Shown here one piece after another: positions 16,033 to 23,972 of a DNA stretch of 64,000 bases. This DNA is from an uncultured Bacteroidales bacterium (lineage in GTDB: Bacteria > Bacteroidota > Bacteroidia > Bacteroidales > P3). The notes under the pieces are model-generated. The model was given only the letters and a program-made list of their open reading frames with translations. It was not told where the DNA came from and did not search any database. The stretch is taken from assembly GCA_900315935.1 (NCBI GenBank), contig ONBB01000006.1, forward strand, positions 27,980-91,979, in the 5' to 3' direction. Numbering within the stretch: the stretch's first letter is position 1; the number at the start of each line of letters is the position of its first letter. Both the position numbers and the translations under genes were made by a program.

Positions 16033-16046
16033 GTTAAGTGCTTAAC
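16033..16046. promoter_or_regulatory. 14-bp palindrome upstream of the restriction gene
   Basis: GTTAAG-TG-CTTAAC lies between the crt stop and the endonuclease start. It is a candidate operator for restriction-gene control or a weak hairpin ending crt transcripts. There is no T-run. Confidence 0.35.
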
Positions 16047-16061
16047 ATGGAAGATGTTTTC

Positions 16062-16838
16062 CTATCTCCCCACAAACTCGCACTTGCCCTTCTCCAGGAA
16101 GGCTTTCATGCCGGCTTTCTGGTCCTCGGTGCTGAAGCACTGGCCGAAGGCGCGGTTCTCGTAGGCGATGGCCTCGTCGGCGGGCAGGTCGAAGGTGTCG
16201 TTGATGCAGCGCTTGGCGGCCTGCACGGCCAGCGGGGCCTGGGCGGCGATGCTGTCGGCGATCTCTATGGCGCGGCCCATCAGGTCGGCCTGCGGCACCA
16301 CCTCGTTCACCAGCCCGATGCGGAGGGCCTCGTCGGCCTTGACGGCGCGGCCGGTGTAGATGAGCTGCTTGGCCATGCCCATGCCCACCAGGCGGGTCAG
16401 GCGCACCGTGCCGCTGAAGCCGGGGATGATGCCGAGCCCCACCTCGGGCTGGCCGAAGCGGGCGTTGTCGGAGCAGAGGCGGATGTCGCAGGCCATGGCC
16501 AGCTCGCAGCCGCCCCCGAGGGCGAAGCCGTTCACCGCCGCGATGACGGGCACCGGCAGGGTCTCCAGGCGGCGGAAGACCTCGGCGCCGCGCTTGCCGA
16601 AGGCTTCGCCCTGCGCCGCGTCGAGGCTGGCCATCTCACTGATGTCGGCTCCCGCCACGAATGACTTCTCGCCGTCGCCCGTGATGACCAGGCAGCGGAA
16701 CCTGCGGCTGTCGAAGCGGTCGAGGTATTCGCCTATCTCGTTCAGTATCGTGCTGTTGAGCGCATTGAGGCTCTTCGGGGCGCTGATGGTTAGGAGGGCC
16801 ACCGCGCCGCGTTCTTCTATTTTCAGGTGTTGGTACAT
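16062..16838 (-). CDS. crt: Enoyl-CoA hydratase/crotonase
   Basis: It hydrates crotonyl-CoA to 3-hydroxybutyryl-CoA (or the reverse), the step next to hbd. It has 258 residues. The oxyanion-hole stretches FVAGADI and GFALGGGCELA are present, as are the two catalytic glutamates in GGGCELA and GQPEVGLG. The start MYQHLK follows a strong promoter. Assignment as crotonase rather than another enoyl-CoA hydratase rests on the nearby hbd. Confidence 0.9.
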   Translation of the reverse strand: MYQHLKIEERGAVALLTISAPKSLNALNSTILNEIGEYLDRFDSRRFRCLVITGDGEKSFVAGADISEMASLDAAQGEAFGKRGAEVFRRLETLPVPVIAAVNGFALGGGCELAMACDIRLCSDNARFGQPEVGLGIIPGFSGTVRLTRLVGMGMAKQLIYTGRAVKADEALRIGLVNEVVPQADLMGRAIEIADSIAAQAPLAVQAAKRCINDTFDLPADEAIAYENRAFGQCFSTEDQKAGMKAFLEKGKCEFVGR

Positions 16839-16863
16839 AGCTATTGTAAATATTTTGAGGGTG

Positions 16864-16895
16864 CAAAATTACAAAAAAATAATCATATAACCAAA
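16864..16895 (-). promoter_or_regulatory. Promoter of crt
   Basis: The minus strand carries TTTG (16895-16892), 20 bases, then TAATTTTG (16871-16864), a full consensus Bacteroidota promoter. Transcription starts near 16857, giving a short leader. Confidence 0.75.
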
Positions 16896-16921
16896 AAAAG
16901 TTATGCTTCTTGTTGGATAAC

Positions 16922-17848
16922 CTATTGAATATTTTTTGCCACCTGTTTGAACTTTAGCGACATTTCCATCAACCAACCAATAGCCTCATCCCATTTTGCA
17001 CGGTCTTTCACATCAATTGATTTATAGGTAAGAATACGGCTTGCCTTACTGGCATTGCGCAATTCTACGCCACCGCCACATATCGCATCAAACTCGGCCT
17101 TATGCTCCTGGAACAGACGAAACACATCTTTATCGCTCGGAATATATATACCCGCGTCAATCTTCTTTTTCTGGGTGTTCAGATTCAAACTGATATGGTA
17201 GACCGAGGTACCGAGGCTAAGGTCGTACCAGTTTTGTGTCTGTGGTTTGCGCAACCTAAACTCTTTCATGAAAACAGGGGTGGCGGCCGCCTGATCGTTA
17301 AACGTCTGCCAAAACTCAAGTTCGAGGCGTTCAGTATCGCTCAAACCATTGATATTCTTCATCGTCTTTGCCCAGTCGTTGGGTCTCTCCACTACATTGA
17401 ATTTGGGTGCAGGAAGCGAATCTTCAATTTGCCAAAGTTCTATCTCCACAAGGAAGAAGCCCAGGTTTGAATCGGTGTGCTGATTAAGCCATTCTATTGC
17501 CTGGCGGTGCTCATCACGCGCACGCTTCACAATCCAAATAACCACTTCCGCCCCTTTCCCCGAAGCATAGGTGATAAGCTTGCCCAGATGGTCATGATTG
17601 GTATCTTCCAACTGGTTCTCAATGATTATCTTTCTGCCGGTACCGCTTTCGGTAGCAAACAAGTCTACGCTGAAGCTCCCAACAGACGACTCACGTTCCT
17701 CATAATCTATATCAATGCCCACTGCATTGCCCAGTTCCTCCAAATTGGCTTCCTCGGCAAGCCATTTTGTAAAATCGTTGGCCTCATGAGGCCAGACTGT
17801 GCGCAAGTCGGTGATGCGTTTCATTTTACCCAACACCATATTCTTCAT
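16922..17848 (-). CDS. DUF4268 protein with nuclease-like N-terminal domain
   Basis: This 308-residue protein has an N-terminal half resembling a PD-(D/E)xK fold: Asp62 in FSVDLFA, then Glu77-Asn-Gln79 in IIIENQLE, followed by DHLGKLITYASG. The C-terminal half matches my memory of DUF4268. Gln in place of the usual Lys is common in this group. The function is not established, and such genes often travel with restriction or other defence genes. It is AT-rich and lies five bases after the CCA-adding enzyme gene. MKNM is used as start, with M4 and M9 as alternatives. Confidence 0.75.
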   Translation of the reverse strand: MKNMVLGKMKRITDLRTVWPHEANDFTKWLAEEANLEELGNAVGIDIDYEERESSVGSFSVDLFATESGTGRKIIIENQLEDTNHDHLGKLITYASGKGAEVVIWIVKRARDEHRQAIEWLNQHTDSNLGFFLVEIELWQIEDSLPAPKFNVVERPNDWAKTMKNINGLSDTERLELEFWQTFNDQAAATPVFMKEFRLRKPQTQNWYDLSLGTSVYHISLNLNTQKKKIDAGIYIPSDKDVFRLFQEHKAEFDAICGGGVELRNASKASRILTYKSIDVKDRAKWDEAIGWLMEMSLKFKQVAKNIQ

Positions 17849-17852
17849 CTTG

Positions 17853-19391
17853 TTACGGGTTTTGAATTACAACATTCAGGCCAAGGTCGGCGCCGAGGCG
17901 GAGCATCATCTGCCAGGCGGCGTCACGGTCGTTGGGGATCTGGCCGTCGAGGATGGCATCCTTGATGGCGTCCTTGATGGTGCCTATTTCGCGGCAGGGG
18001 CCGATGCCGAAGGTCTCCATGATGTCCTGGCCGGAGACGGGCGGCTGGAAGTTGCGTATGCGGTCGCGCTCCTCGAGTTCGACCAGCTTGCGCTTCACCA
18101 GCTCGAAATTGGCGCGGTGGCGGCGCACCTTGTCGGGGTTCTTGCTGGTGATGTCGGCGTTGCAGAGGCGCATGAGGTCGTCGATGTCGTCGCCCGCCTC
18201 GAAGAGGAGGCGGCGCACGGCGGAGTCGGTTACCTCGTCCTCGCTGAGCACGATGGGGCGCATGTGGAGCATGACCAGCTTCTCGACATATTTCATCTCG
18301 GGGCCCATGGGGAGTCGCAGGCGGCGGAAGATTTTCCTGACCATGCGGGCGCCGCGGGCCTCGTGGCCGTGGAAGGTCCAGCCCTGGCCGGCGATATAGC
18401 GTTTGACGCCGGGCTTGCCGATGTCGTGCAGCAGGGCGGCCCAGCGCAAGTAAAGCTGAAGGTTGAAAGTTGAAGGTTGAAGGTTGGCTGCCGCGGTCTG
18501 CGTAGTATCACAATTCACGACATTGTCCAGCACCTGCATGGTGTGGTAGAAGATGTCCTTGTGGCCGCGGCCGTCGACGGTCTCCACGCCGGCCAGGGCG
18601 CTGATTTCGGGCAGCACGAAGGGCATGAGGCCGCATTTGTGCATCAGCTTGAGCCCCACCGAGGGGCCGCAGACTCCTCCACCCCCCTGCGGGCGGTCCC
18701 CCTCCCCTTGGCAAGGGGTGGAGCCGGAGAGCATGATTTTGTTCAGTTCGGCGGTGATGCGCTCGGCGGAGACAATCTCGAGGCGATGGGCGTTGCGTGT
18801 GATGGCCTCGAGGGTCTCGTCGGCGATGCGGAAGCCCAATTGGCTGGCGAAGCGGACGGCGCGCATCATACGGAGGGGGTCGTCGCTGAAGGTAATGTCG
18901 GGGTCGAGCGGCGTGCGGAGGATGCCGGCGTCGAGGTCACAGATGCCGCCGAAGGGGTCAACCAGCTCGCCGTAGCGGTCGGCGTTGATGCAGACAGCCA
19001 GGGCGTTGACAGTGAAGTCGCGCCGCCGCTGGTCGTCCTCGAGGGTGCCGTTCTCGACGACGGGCTTGCGGCTGTCGCGGGAGTAGCTTTCGCGGCGGGC
19101 ACCAACGAATTCGAGTTCCATGTCGCGCAGGCGAAAATTGGCGGTGCCGAAGTTCTTGAAGACGGAGACCTTGCTGCCGCCGAGGACGGCGGAGGCTGCC
19201 TTGGCCAGCTCAATGCCGATATGCACCTCGCCGCCCTGCTCGCGGCCCACGCAGACGATGTCGATGTCGGAGCAGGGGCGCTGCAGGAAGTAGTCGCGCA
19301 CCACGCCGCCGACGATGTAGGCGTCGATGCCGAGGCGGTCGGCCTCAAGGCCGATGGCGCGGGTAACGTGCGGGGCTATCTCAATCGCCAT
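17853..19391 (-). CDS. cca: CCA-adding tRNA nucleotidyltransferase with HD domain
   Basis: It adds or repairs the CCA end of tRNA (or could be a poly(A) polymerase relative). It has 512 residues. The nucleotidyltransferase head has VGGVVRD (27-33) and DID (42-44), then RRRDFTVNA (122-130). An HD phosphohydrolase domain follows with LLHDIGKP (320-327). Two inserts look foreign: residues 223-245, from a palindromic element, and about 295-313, from a 7-bp array encoding NLQPSTFNLQL. Both keep the frame. It overlaps the preceding MORN-variant gene by 11 bases. Confidence 0.92.
   Translation of the reverse strand: MAIEIAPHVTRAIGLEADRLGIDAYIVGGVVRDYFLQRPCSDIDIVCVGREQGGEVHIGIELAKAASAVLGGSKVSVFKNFGTANFRLRDMELEFVGARRESYSRDSRKPVVENGTLEDDQRRRDFTVNALAVCINADRYGELVDPFGGICDLDAGILRTPLDPDITFSDDPLRMMRAVRFASQLGFRIADETLEAITRNAHRLEIVSAERITAELNKIMLSGSTPCQGEGDRPQGGGGVCGPSVGLKLMHKCGLMPFVLPEISALAGVETVDGRGHKDIFYHTMQVLDNVVNCDTTQTAAANLQPSTFNLQLYLRWAALLHDIGKPGVKRYIAGQGWTFHGHEARGARMVRKIFRRLRLPMGPEMKYVEKLVMLHMRPIVLSEDEVTDSAVRRLLFEAGDDIDDLMRLCNADITSKNPDKVRRHRANFELVKRKLVELEERDRIRNFQPPVSGQDIMETFGIGPCREIGTIKDAIKDAILDGQIPNDRDAAWQMMLRLGADLGLNVVIQNP
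18454..18488. repeat. Heptanucleotide array inside the cca gene
   Basis: Five plus-strand 7-bp units: AGCTGAA, GGTTGAA, AGTTGAA, GGTTGAA, GGTTGGC. Since 3 x 7 bp equals 7 codons, the coding strand gives a peptide of 7-residue period (NLQPSTF, NLQ...). Confidence 0.85.
18677..18723. repeat. Palindromic element inserted in the cca gene
   Basis: Terminal inverted 9-mers CTCCACCCC (18677-18685) and GGGGTGGAG (18715-18723) enclose a second palindrome CCCCTTG-G-CAAGGGG (18704-18718). It is read in frame as the Gly/Pro-rich segment at residues 223-245. It resembles the intergenic REP-like elements of other bacteria, here inside a coding region. Confidence 0.7.
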
Positions 19392-19917
19392 AGTCCTGGG
19401 TGGTGGCTAGGTTGCCGTTGGCGTCGTATACTTCCCAGGTGCCCACACGGCGGCCCTGGCGGCACTGGCCCACGTAGTAGGGCACGCCGTTCTCGCGGAA
19501 GACGCGGTAGGGACCCTCCTCCTTGCCGCCCACGAAGGCGTATTCGGTCTGCTTGTTGCCGTTGGGGTAGTAGAAGGTCCAGAGACCTTCGCGCAAGTTG
19601 TTGACAATCATGCCGTCGCTGCGGACCGACATGTCGGAGTAGAACTGCAGCCAGCGCTCCTGGCTGCCAATGTGGAAGCATACGGTCATGGGGTGTCCGT
19701 CGGGGCCGCGCTCCACGACGCGGAGCGAGTCGGCCTCGGGCACCAGCGGGCTGCCGTCGGGGTTGGTGAACTGCCACTGGGCGTGGGTCGAGTCGGAGCC
19801 GCTGTAGGAGCAGGTGGCCTGCACGGCGGCGCCGTCGGTGCCATAGTGGCGGGTCTTATGGGTGCAACCGGCCGTAAAGGCGAGGGCTGCAAGGGTGATT
19901 ATCAGGTACTTTCTCAT
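19381..19917 (-). CDS. MORN-variant repeat lipoprotein
   Basis: This 178-residue lipoprotein has a signal peptide ending FTAGC (Cys18). The C-terminal half has MORN-variant/YwqK-type repeats (LREGLWTFYYPNGN, GKEEGPYRVFRENG, QGRRVGTWEVYDANG). Homologues of this repeat type are surface or antitoxin-like proteins of uncertain function. It ends 11 bases inside the cca gene and has its own -7 box upstream. Confidence 0.82.
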   Translation of the reverse strand: MRKYLIITLAALAFTAGCTHKTRHYGTDGAAVQATCSYSGSDSTHAQWQFTNPDGSPLVPEADSLRVVERGPDGHPMTVCFHIGSQERWLQFYSDMSVRSDGMIVNNLREGLWTFYYPNGNKQTEYAFVGGKEEGPYRVFRENGVPYYVGQCRQGRRVGTWEVYDANGNLATTQDYGD

Positions 19918-19941
19918 TTTCTAGTGCTTATTTTATGCCTG

Positions 19942-19949
19942 CAAATATA
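19942..19949 (-). promoter_or_regulatory. -7 box of the MORN-variant lipoprotein gene
   Basis: TATATTTG on the minus strand matches TAnnTTTG. A TTTTTG lies 22 bases upstream, slightly beyond the usual spacing. It probably drives the lipoprotein, cca and DUF4268 genes. Confidence 0.5.
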
Positions 19950-20174
19950 CGAAAAATTGCCGAACTCGCCGCAAAAAGCCTTAAAATTACGGTAAGGTAT
20001 TGTGATACAGCGTGTTGTATAATAGGCTAATTTTCCGCACAAAAATAAAAATAACACCCGAAAATGCAAGATTACAACAGGGTGATTTCCAATGAGTAAA
20101 GGGGATCCTCTTCTTCCTCTCTTCGTCCTTGGTAGGGGGGAGGCTGGGGAGCTAGTATGAAATGTTGTAGAGTT

Positions 20175-20585
20175 TTACCTGCTGGCGGCTATAAATTCGG
20201 CAGGAGTCATGACCACGATGTCGGCGGAGGAGAAACCTTTCTTGTCGCGCGTTATGACGACATCAGGATGGAAGTACGTGGCAGAGAAGTATTGCACGGA
20301 ATCTTCGAAGTCGTTTGTGTGTTTGTGAGCGGCATGAAGAATAGTGTTCTTGTCGATGGCTGTTATTTCCAATTCATCGCATAGCCATTTCACAGTGTCC
20401 ATGACGGCCTTTGGGGGAAATGCTTTTCGCAGGACATAGGCGCAGTTGACGATTGTGAGTGCGGACATGGCTCCCTTGATTTTCCTTTGTTTGAGCATTT
20501 CGAAAATAAGGGTGGCGTCGTAACAGAAAGGTTCTCGTTTTGCGAGGTAGTCAATCAGGACATTGGTGTCGATGAAAACTTTCAT
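20175..20585 (-). CDS. PIN-domain toxin
   Basis: This 136-residue PIN nuclease has acidic active-site residues in FIDTNVLIDYL at the N-terminus, in DFEDSVQ and in VITRDKKGF. PIN toxins of VapC-like systems cut RNA. The ATG overlaps the stop of the upstream small gene by four bases (ATGA), the typical antitoxin-toxin arrangement. MKVFID was chosen as start because it opens directly on the first beta-strand of the fold. Confidence 0.88.
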   Translation of the reverse strand: MKVFIDTNVLIDYLAKREPFCYDATLIFEMLKQRKIKGAMSALTIVNCAYVLRKAFPPKAVMDTVKWLCDELEITAIDKNTILHAAHKHTNDFEDSVQYFSATYFHPDVVITRDKKGFSSADIVVMTPAEFIAASR

Positions 20586-20860
20586 TTTGCGAGTTCCTCC
20601 CACATTGTATCAAATTCTTTGTCTATGTCAAATTCCTCAGGGAGTGGACCCAATGAATGGGACAATATCTCCGCTGATGGTTTGAAGTCTTTTCCTATTT
20701 TGGGGAATACCAGTTTGTCTATGGATTTGGAGGGAACGGATTCCGATGCAGCAATGAGTCTTGCCCCGAGCCACTTCTGGTCGCTGGAGGAGAGAGAGAG
20801 CCCTTGGATGTAGTTCCAAAGGTTGTTCATGGCGGCACTGTTGGAGGTGGTAGTGTTCAT
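20582..20860 (-). CDS. Probable antitoxin of the PIN toxin
   Basis: This small 92-residue protein, rich in Ser and acidic residues, lies immediately upstream of and coupled to the PIN toxin gene. The middle (SSSDQKWLGARLIAAS) resembles the helical antitoxin pattern in which a DNA-binding N-terminal part precedes a toxin-binding acidic tail (EEFDIDKEFDTMWEEL). Assignment rests mainly on context. Confidence 0.75.
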   Translation of the reverse strand: MNTTTSNSAAMNNLWNYIQGLSLSSSDQKWLGARLIAASESVPSKSIDKLVFPKIGKDFKPSAEILSHSLGPLPEEFDIDKEFDTMWEELAK

Positions 20861-20907
20861 AATAAGGAGGTTTAGAAGAGATAACGTTGTCTTTAGCAAA
20901 TTATTGC

Positions 20908-21621
20908 CTAGTTCTGCTTGAATTTGGTAATCATGTCGATGTCGTTGGGGCGGTCGTCGTCGGGGCGGTAGGAGACCTTGAGGTAGGCGGTGTCTTTGAG
21001 GAAGTCGATGGAGCCCACCTGCACATCGGTGATTTCCAGTCCGGTGCGCTGGCGGAGGTCGGCCAGGAGCTCCTGCCGGCGGTCGGGGCGGATGAGGTCG
21101 ATCTTCTCGTAGAGAATGATTTTGGTGGCGTCGCGGCGGGTGAGGCCGATGCTTTCGAGCAGCCAGCATACGAGGATGACCAGCATGTTGGCGGCGGCGA
21201 GGGTGGCGTAGCTGGTGGCCATGCTGAAGCCGTTGATGATGCTGACTCCGATGATGACGAAGAGGTAGGTCATCTCGCGCACGGGTATGGTGGTGGTGCG
21301 GTAGCGTATCATGCCGAAGATGGCGAAGAGGCCGAGGGCGAAGCCAATCTCGATGCTGAGGTTCTGTAGCGAGAAGAGCAGCAGGTAGATGACCACGGAG
21401 AAGAGCATGAAGGTGAAGTAGTAGTCGCGCCGGCGGGCTTTCTTATAGTAGAAGAAGTGGGTTATCACCCAGCATACCAGCAGGTTGAAAGCGAAACGCA
21501 GCAGGAGGTTCCAGAGGCTGGGGCCGTCGAAGAGGGGGATGCCGAGGAAGTCGTAGCTGGCAATCTGTTCGCCGAATTCTTGGGCGATGTCAGGGTCGTA
21601 GGCTGCTTGCAGGAGTTTCAT
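20908..21621 (-). CDS. DUF4956 membrane protein
   Basis: This 237-residue protein has about four to five membrane helices (residues about 36-160) and a soluble C-terminal domain of about 70 residues, the layout of DUF4956. It overlaps the VTC-domain gene by four bases. DUF4956 genes are known to accompany VTC polyphosphate polymerases, so it may help polymer synthesis or transfer at the membrane. The biochemical role is unknown. Confidence 0.85.
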   Translation of the reverse strand: MKLLQAAYDPDIAQEFGEQIASYDFLGIPLFDGPSLWNLLLRFAFNLLVCWVITHFFYYKKARRRDYYFTFMLFSVVIYLLLFSLQNLSIEIGFALGLFAIFGMIRYRTTTIPVREMTYLFVIIGVSIINGFSMATSYATLAAANMLVILVCWLLESIGLTRRDATKIILYEKIDLIRPDRRQELLADLRQRTGLEITDVQVGSIDFLKDTAYLKVSYRPDDDRPNDIDMITKFKQN

Positions 21622-22394
21622 GATGTGATTTTGTTTATGTACAACAATTTGGGTTTAAATCTATTGTGTTTGGCGGTGGGGTTGGTGAGGGCGGTGCCGA
21701 TGCAGTACTTGCTCATGCGGCGCGGCAGGACGTGGAGGTCGTGCAGGGCGCGCTCGATGGCCGAGGTGGGGGCGCCGACTTCGTGCTTGACCTCGATGAC
21801 GAGGGCGCGGGCGATGTCGGCGTCGAGGCCGGTGGCGCGATTGTGGAAACGGATGCCGAGGTCGATGGTTACGCGCTCGCTCATTCCGCGGTCCACCAAG
21901 GTGATACGGTCGAAACGGTTCTCGAGGCAGGGGGTTAGGGTGTTAGGAGTGAGGAGTGTGGAGTGAGGAGTGTGGTAGGGGGTGTTCTTTTCGATGAAGT
22001 CGCGCACCTCGGGCACCTCGAGGGCGGTATCGAAGAGGCTGACGTCAAGTGGGATGCGCACCTTGCGGGTTTTCTTCTTGTTGTCTTTGTTCTTGATTTC
22101 GAAGAAGGTGGTGTCGGTGGAGCGGTAGGTACGGATGCGCAGTTTCTGGCGGTTGAGCTTGCGGTTGTGGTGCATGAGGTACATGGCCAGGCCGGCAGTG
22201 TCGAAGTAGAGGGTGCGATACGGTGCCAGGGGTTCGTTATCAATATGTTGCACGTAGTATTGGCCGGCCACGCGTTCCAGCAGGGGCTCCAGCAGCGAAG
22301 CCGGGGCTATGTACTTCTGGTCCACGCGGTTCATCAGGCGGACGGCCTTCATGTCGTCCAGCCCGATGGGTGCCATCTGTGCAAGGATGCTCAT
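21618..22394 (-). CDS. VTC-domain polyphosphate polymerase-like protein
   Basis: VTC domains of the triphosphate tunnel fold polymerise polyphosphate from ATP in yeast, and bacterial versions are thought to act on polyphosphate or related polymers. The 258-residue protein shows the basic tunnel motifs RVDQKY (Lys27), RIRTY (87-91), the FFEIKNK strand and EVKHE near the end. An insert at about 138-155 (HTPHSTLLTPNTLTP) is encoded by a 7-bp array. It lies between the exported-protein gene and the DUF4956 gene with 4-base overlaps on both sides. Confidence 0.85.
   Translation of the reverse strand: MSILAQMAPIGLDDMKAVRLMNRVDQKYIAPASLLEPLLERVAGQYYVQHIDNEPLAPYRTLYFDTAGLAMYLMHHNRKLNRQKLRIRTYRSTDTTFFEIKNKDNKKKTRKVRIPLDVSLFDTALEVPEVRDFIEKNTPYHTPHSTLLTPNTLTPCLENRFDRITLVDRGMSERVTIDLGIRFHNRATGLDADIARALVIEVKHEVGAPTSAIERALHDLHVLPRRMSKYCIGTALTNPTAKHNRFKPKLLYINKITS
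21932..21980. repeat. Heptanucleotide array inside the VTC gene
   Basis: Seven plus-strand units of 7 bp: GGGTTAG, GGTGTTA, GGAGTGA, GGAGTGT, GGAGTGA, GGAGTGT, GGTAGGG. They lie in frame within the gene and encode the Thr/Pro/Leu/His-rich insert. Confidence 0.85.
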
Positions 22395-22801
22395 TTGTAG
22401 CTGTATTCGAAGTCTTTGGTGGACTCGAGCTTGCCGTTGGGGTAGTAGTTGTACTGTTTCTTTCGGGTGCCGTCGTCGTTGTATTCGAACACCTTGATGC
22501 GGGCCACGCGGTCCTTGTCGTCGCGCTCAATCTGGCGTTTGCACTTGGTGCTCTGACCCTCGTATTCGTAGATTACGCGCTTCTTTTGGCCATAGGATGC
22601 GTATTCTATTTCCTCGATTTTGCGGCCCTGCTCGTCGTAGGTAACCACATTGTCGAGGTAGGGAGTGCGGCTGCCGGCGCGGAGGTTCCACTCCTTGACC
22701 ACGAGGTTTTTCTTGCGTTCGCGTTTGTTGGGTTGGTCTTGTGCCCACAGGCTGCCGCCGAGGAGGCAGAGGGCCAGGATGGTGATAATGTGCTTGTTCA
22801 T
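22391..22801 (-). CDS. Exported protein of unknown function
   Basis: This 136-residue protein has an N-terminal signal peptide (about 1-21, ending SLWAQ). The mature part is charged and rich in Tyr, with loose repeats of the form YDEQGRKIEEIEY, YEYEGQ, FEYNDDG and YYPNGK. These resemble RHS/YD or MORN-variant strands. No family is named with confidence. It is the first gene of the three-gene VTC/DUF4956 unit (4-base overlap). Confidence 0.75.
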   Translation of the reverse strand: MNKHIITILALCLLGGSLWAQDQPNKRERKKNLVVKEWNLRAGSRTPYLDNVVTYDEQGRKIEEIEYASYGQKKRVIYEYEGQSTKCKRQIERDDKDRVARIKVFEYNDDGTRKKQYNYYPNGKLESTKDFEYSYK

Positions 22802-22868
22802 TGCAGTGGTTGATTTTTATATTTAGTGTTGTAAGGTTTGCGTTTCTTTTTGGGTAGGCTTTTTTTTT

Positions 22869-23972
22869 TCAGCGCGAAGCCTGGTAGAGGTGGCCGGGCA
22901 GGGTGTGGACGAGGCCGCGCATTTCGAGGTTGAACATCAGCCCGGCGGCTTTGGGCAACGAGGCGGCGAGGCGGGCGGCCACCTCGTCGAGGGTCATGCG
23001 GTCGTACTCCTGCAGCAGGTCGATTACCTTTTGCTCAGTGGGCGAGAGCGCGGCGGCCTCCTCGGCTTCGGCGATGGCCATCTGTTTGCCAATCAGCGGC
23101 CAGCCCAGCTGGAAGGCGATGTCGTCGGCTGTGCGCAGCAGTTGGGCGCGGTTGGTGGCGATGAGGTTGTTGCATCCGCGCGAGTAGGTGTCGGTGAGGC
23201 GGCCGGGCAGGGCGAAGACGTCGCGCTGGTAGCTGGCGGCGATGGCGGCGGTGATGAGGGCGCCGCCTTTCTCCGATGCCTCCACCACCACGGTGGCGTC
23301 GCCCATGGCGGCGATGATGCGGTTGCGGGCTGGGAAGTATTTGGGATGGATAGCGGTGCCGTTGGGATATTCGGTAACGAGAGCGCCGCCGGCATCGAGG
23401 ATGCGCTTGGCCAAGGGGCGGTTCTCGGGCGGATAGATGCGGTCCAGGCCGTGGCCCAGCACTGCCACGGTGGGCAGGCTGTGGTCGAGGGCAGCGGTGT
23501 GGGCGGCGGTGTCGATTCCGTAGGCCAGGCCGCTGACAATCGGTGTGTTGTATGCCTTGAGGTCGCGCACCAGGCGGTCGGTGTTGTCGCGCCCCTGGGC
23601 GGTGGCGCGGCGTGTGCCGACGACCGACACGGTGCGCTCGGCATTGAGGTCGGCCCGCCCCATGACGTAGAGCAGCACGGGGCTGTCGCCGCATTCGGGT
23701 CGGTTCAGCCGCTCGGGGAAGTCGCTGTCGGTGAAGAATAGGGGGCGTATGCCGTTCTTTTCGCAGAAGGCCATTTCCTGTTCGGCACGGGCGTGGCCGC
23801 TCTTGGAGGATATGCTTTCAATGATGCCGATATGGCTGCCGAAAGCGGCCTTGAGTTCCTGCCTGGGGAGGCTGAAAATATCCTCGCCCGGGTAGGCTTC
23901 CATGAGGCGGCGGATGGCGGTGGGACCCAGCCGTGGGATGAAGGTGAGGGCTATTTGCGAGAGTGTTGCCAT
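22869..23972 (-). CDS. dprA: DNA-processing protein DprA
   Basis: DprA loads RecA on incoming single-stranded DNA during natural transformation. The 367 residues show an N-terminal helical domain, the Rossmann-like core with SVVGTRRAT, SGLAYGIDTAAH, VLGHGLDRIYPPEN and FPARNRIIAAMG, and a C-terminal winged-helix-like domain. The ATG lies 22 bases inside the end of the Nudix gene. Few other competence genes are visible in the window. Confidence 0.94.
   Translation of the reverse strand: MATLSQIALTFIPRLGPTAIRRLMEAYPGEDIFSLPRQELKAAFGSHIGIIESISSKSGHARAEQEMAFCEKNGIRPLFFTDSDFPERLNRPECGDSPVLLYVMGRADLNAERTVSVVGTRRATAQGRDNTDRLVRDLKAYNTPIVSGLAYGIDTAAHTAALDHSLPTVAVLGHGLDRIYPPENRPLAKRILDAGGALVTEYPNGTAIHPKYFPARNRIIAAMGDATVVVEASEKGGALITAAIAASYQRDVFALPGRLTDTYSRGCNNLIATNRAQLLRTADDIAFQLGWPLIGKQMAIAEAEEAAALSPTEQKVIDLLQEYDRMTLDEVAARLAASLPKAAGLMFNLEMRGLVHTLPGHLYQASR

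Noticed and set aside
20131-20150. Possible eighth copy of the dispersed array (GGTAGGGGGGAGGCTGGGGA)
   Set aside because: It has one partial unit only and no ACAAAG or GGATATGGAA part. It is probably chance.
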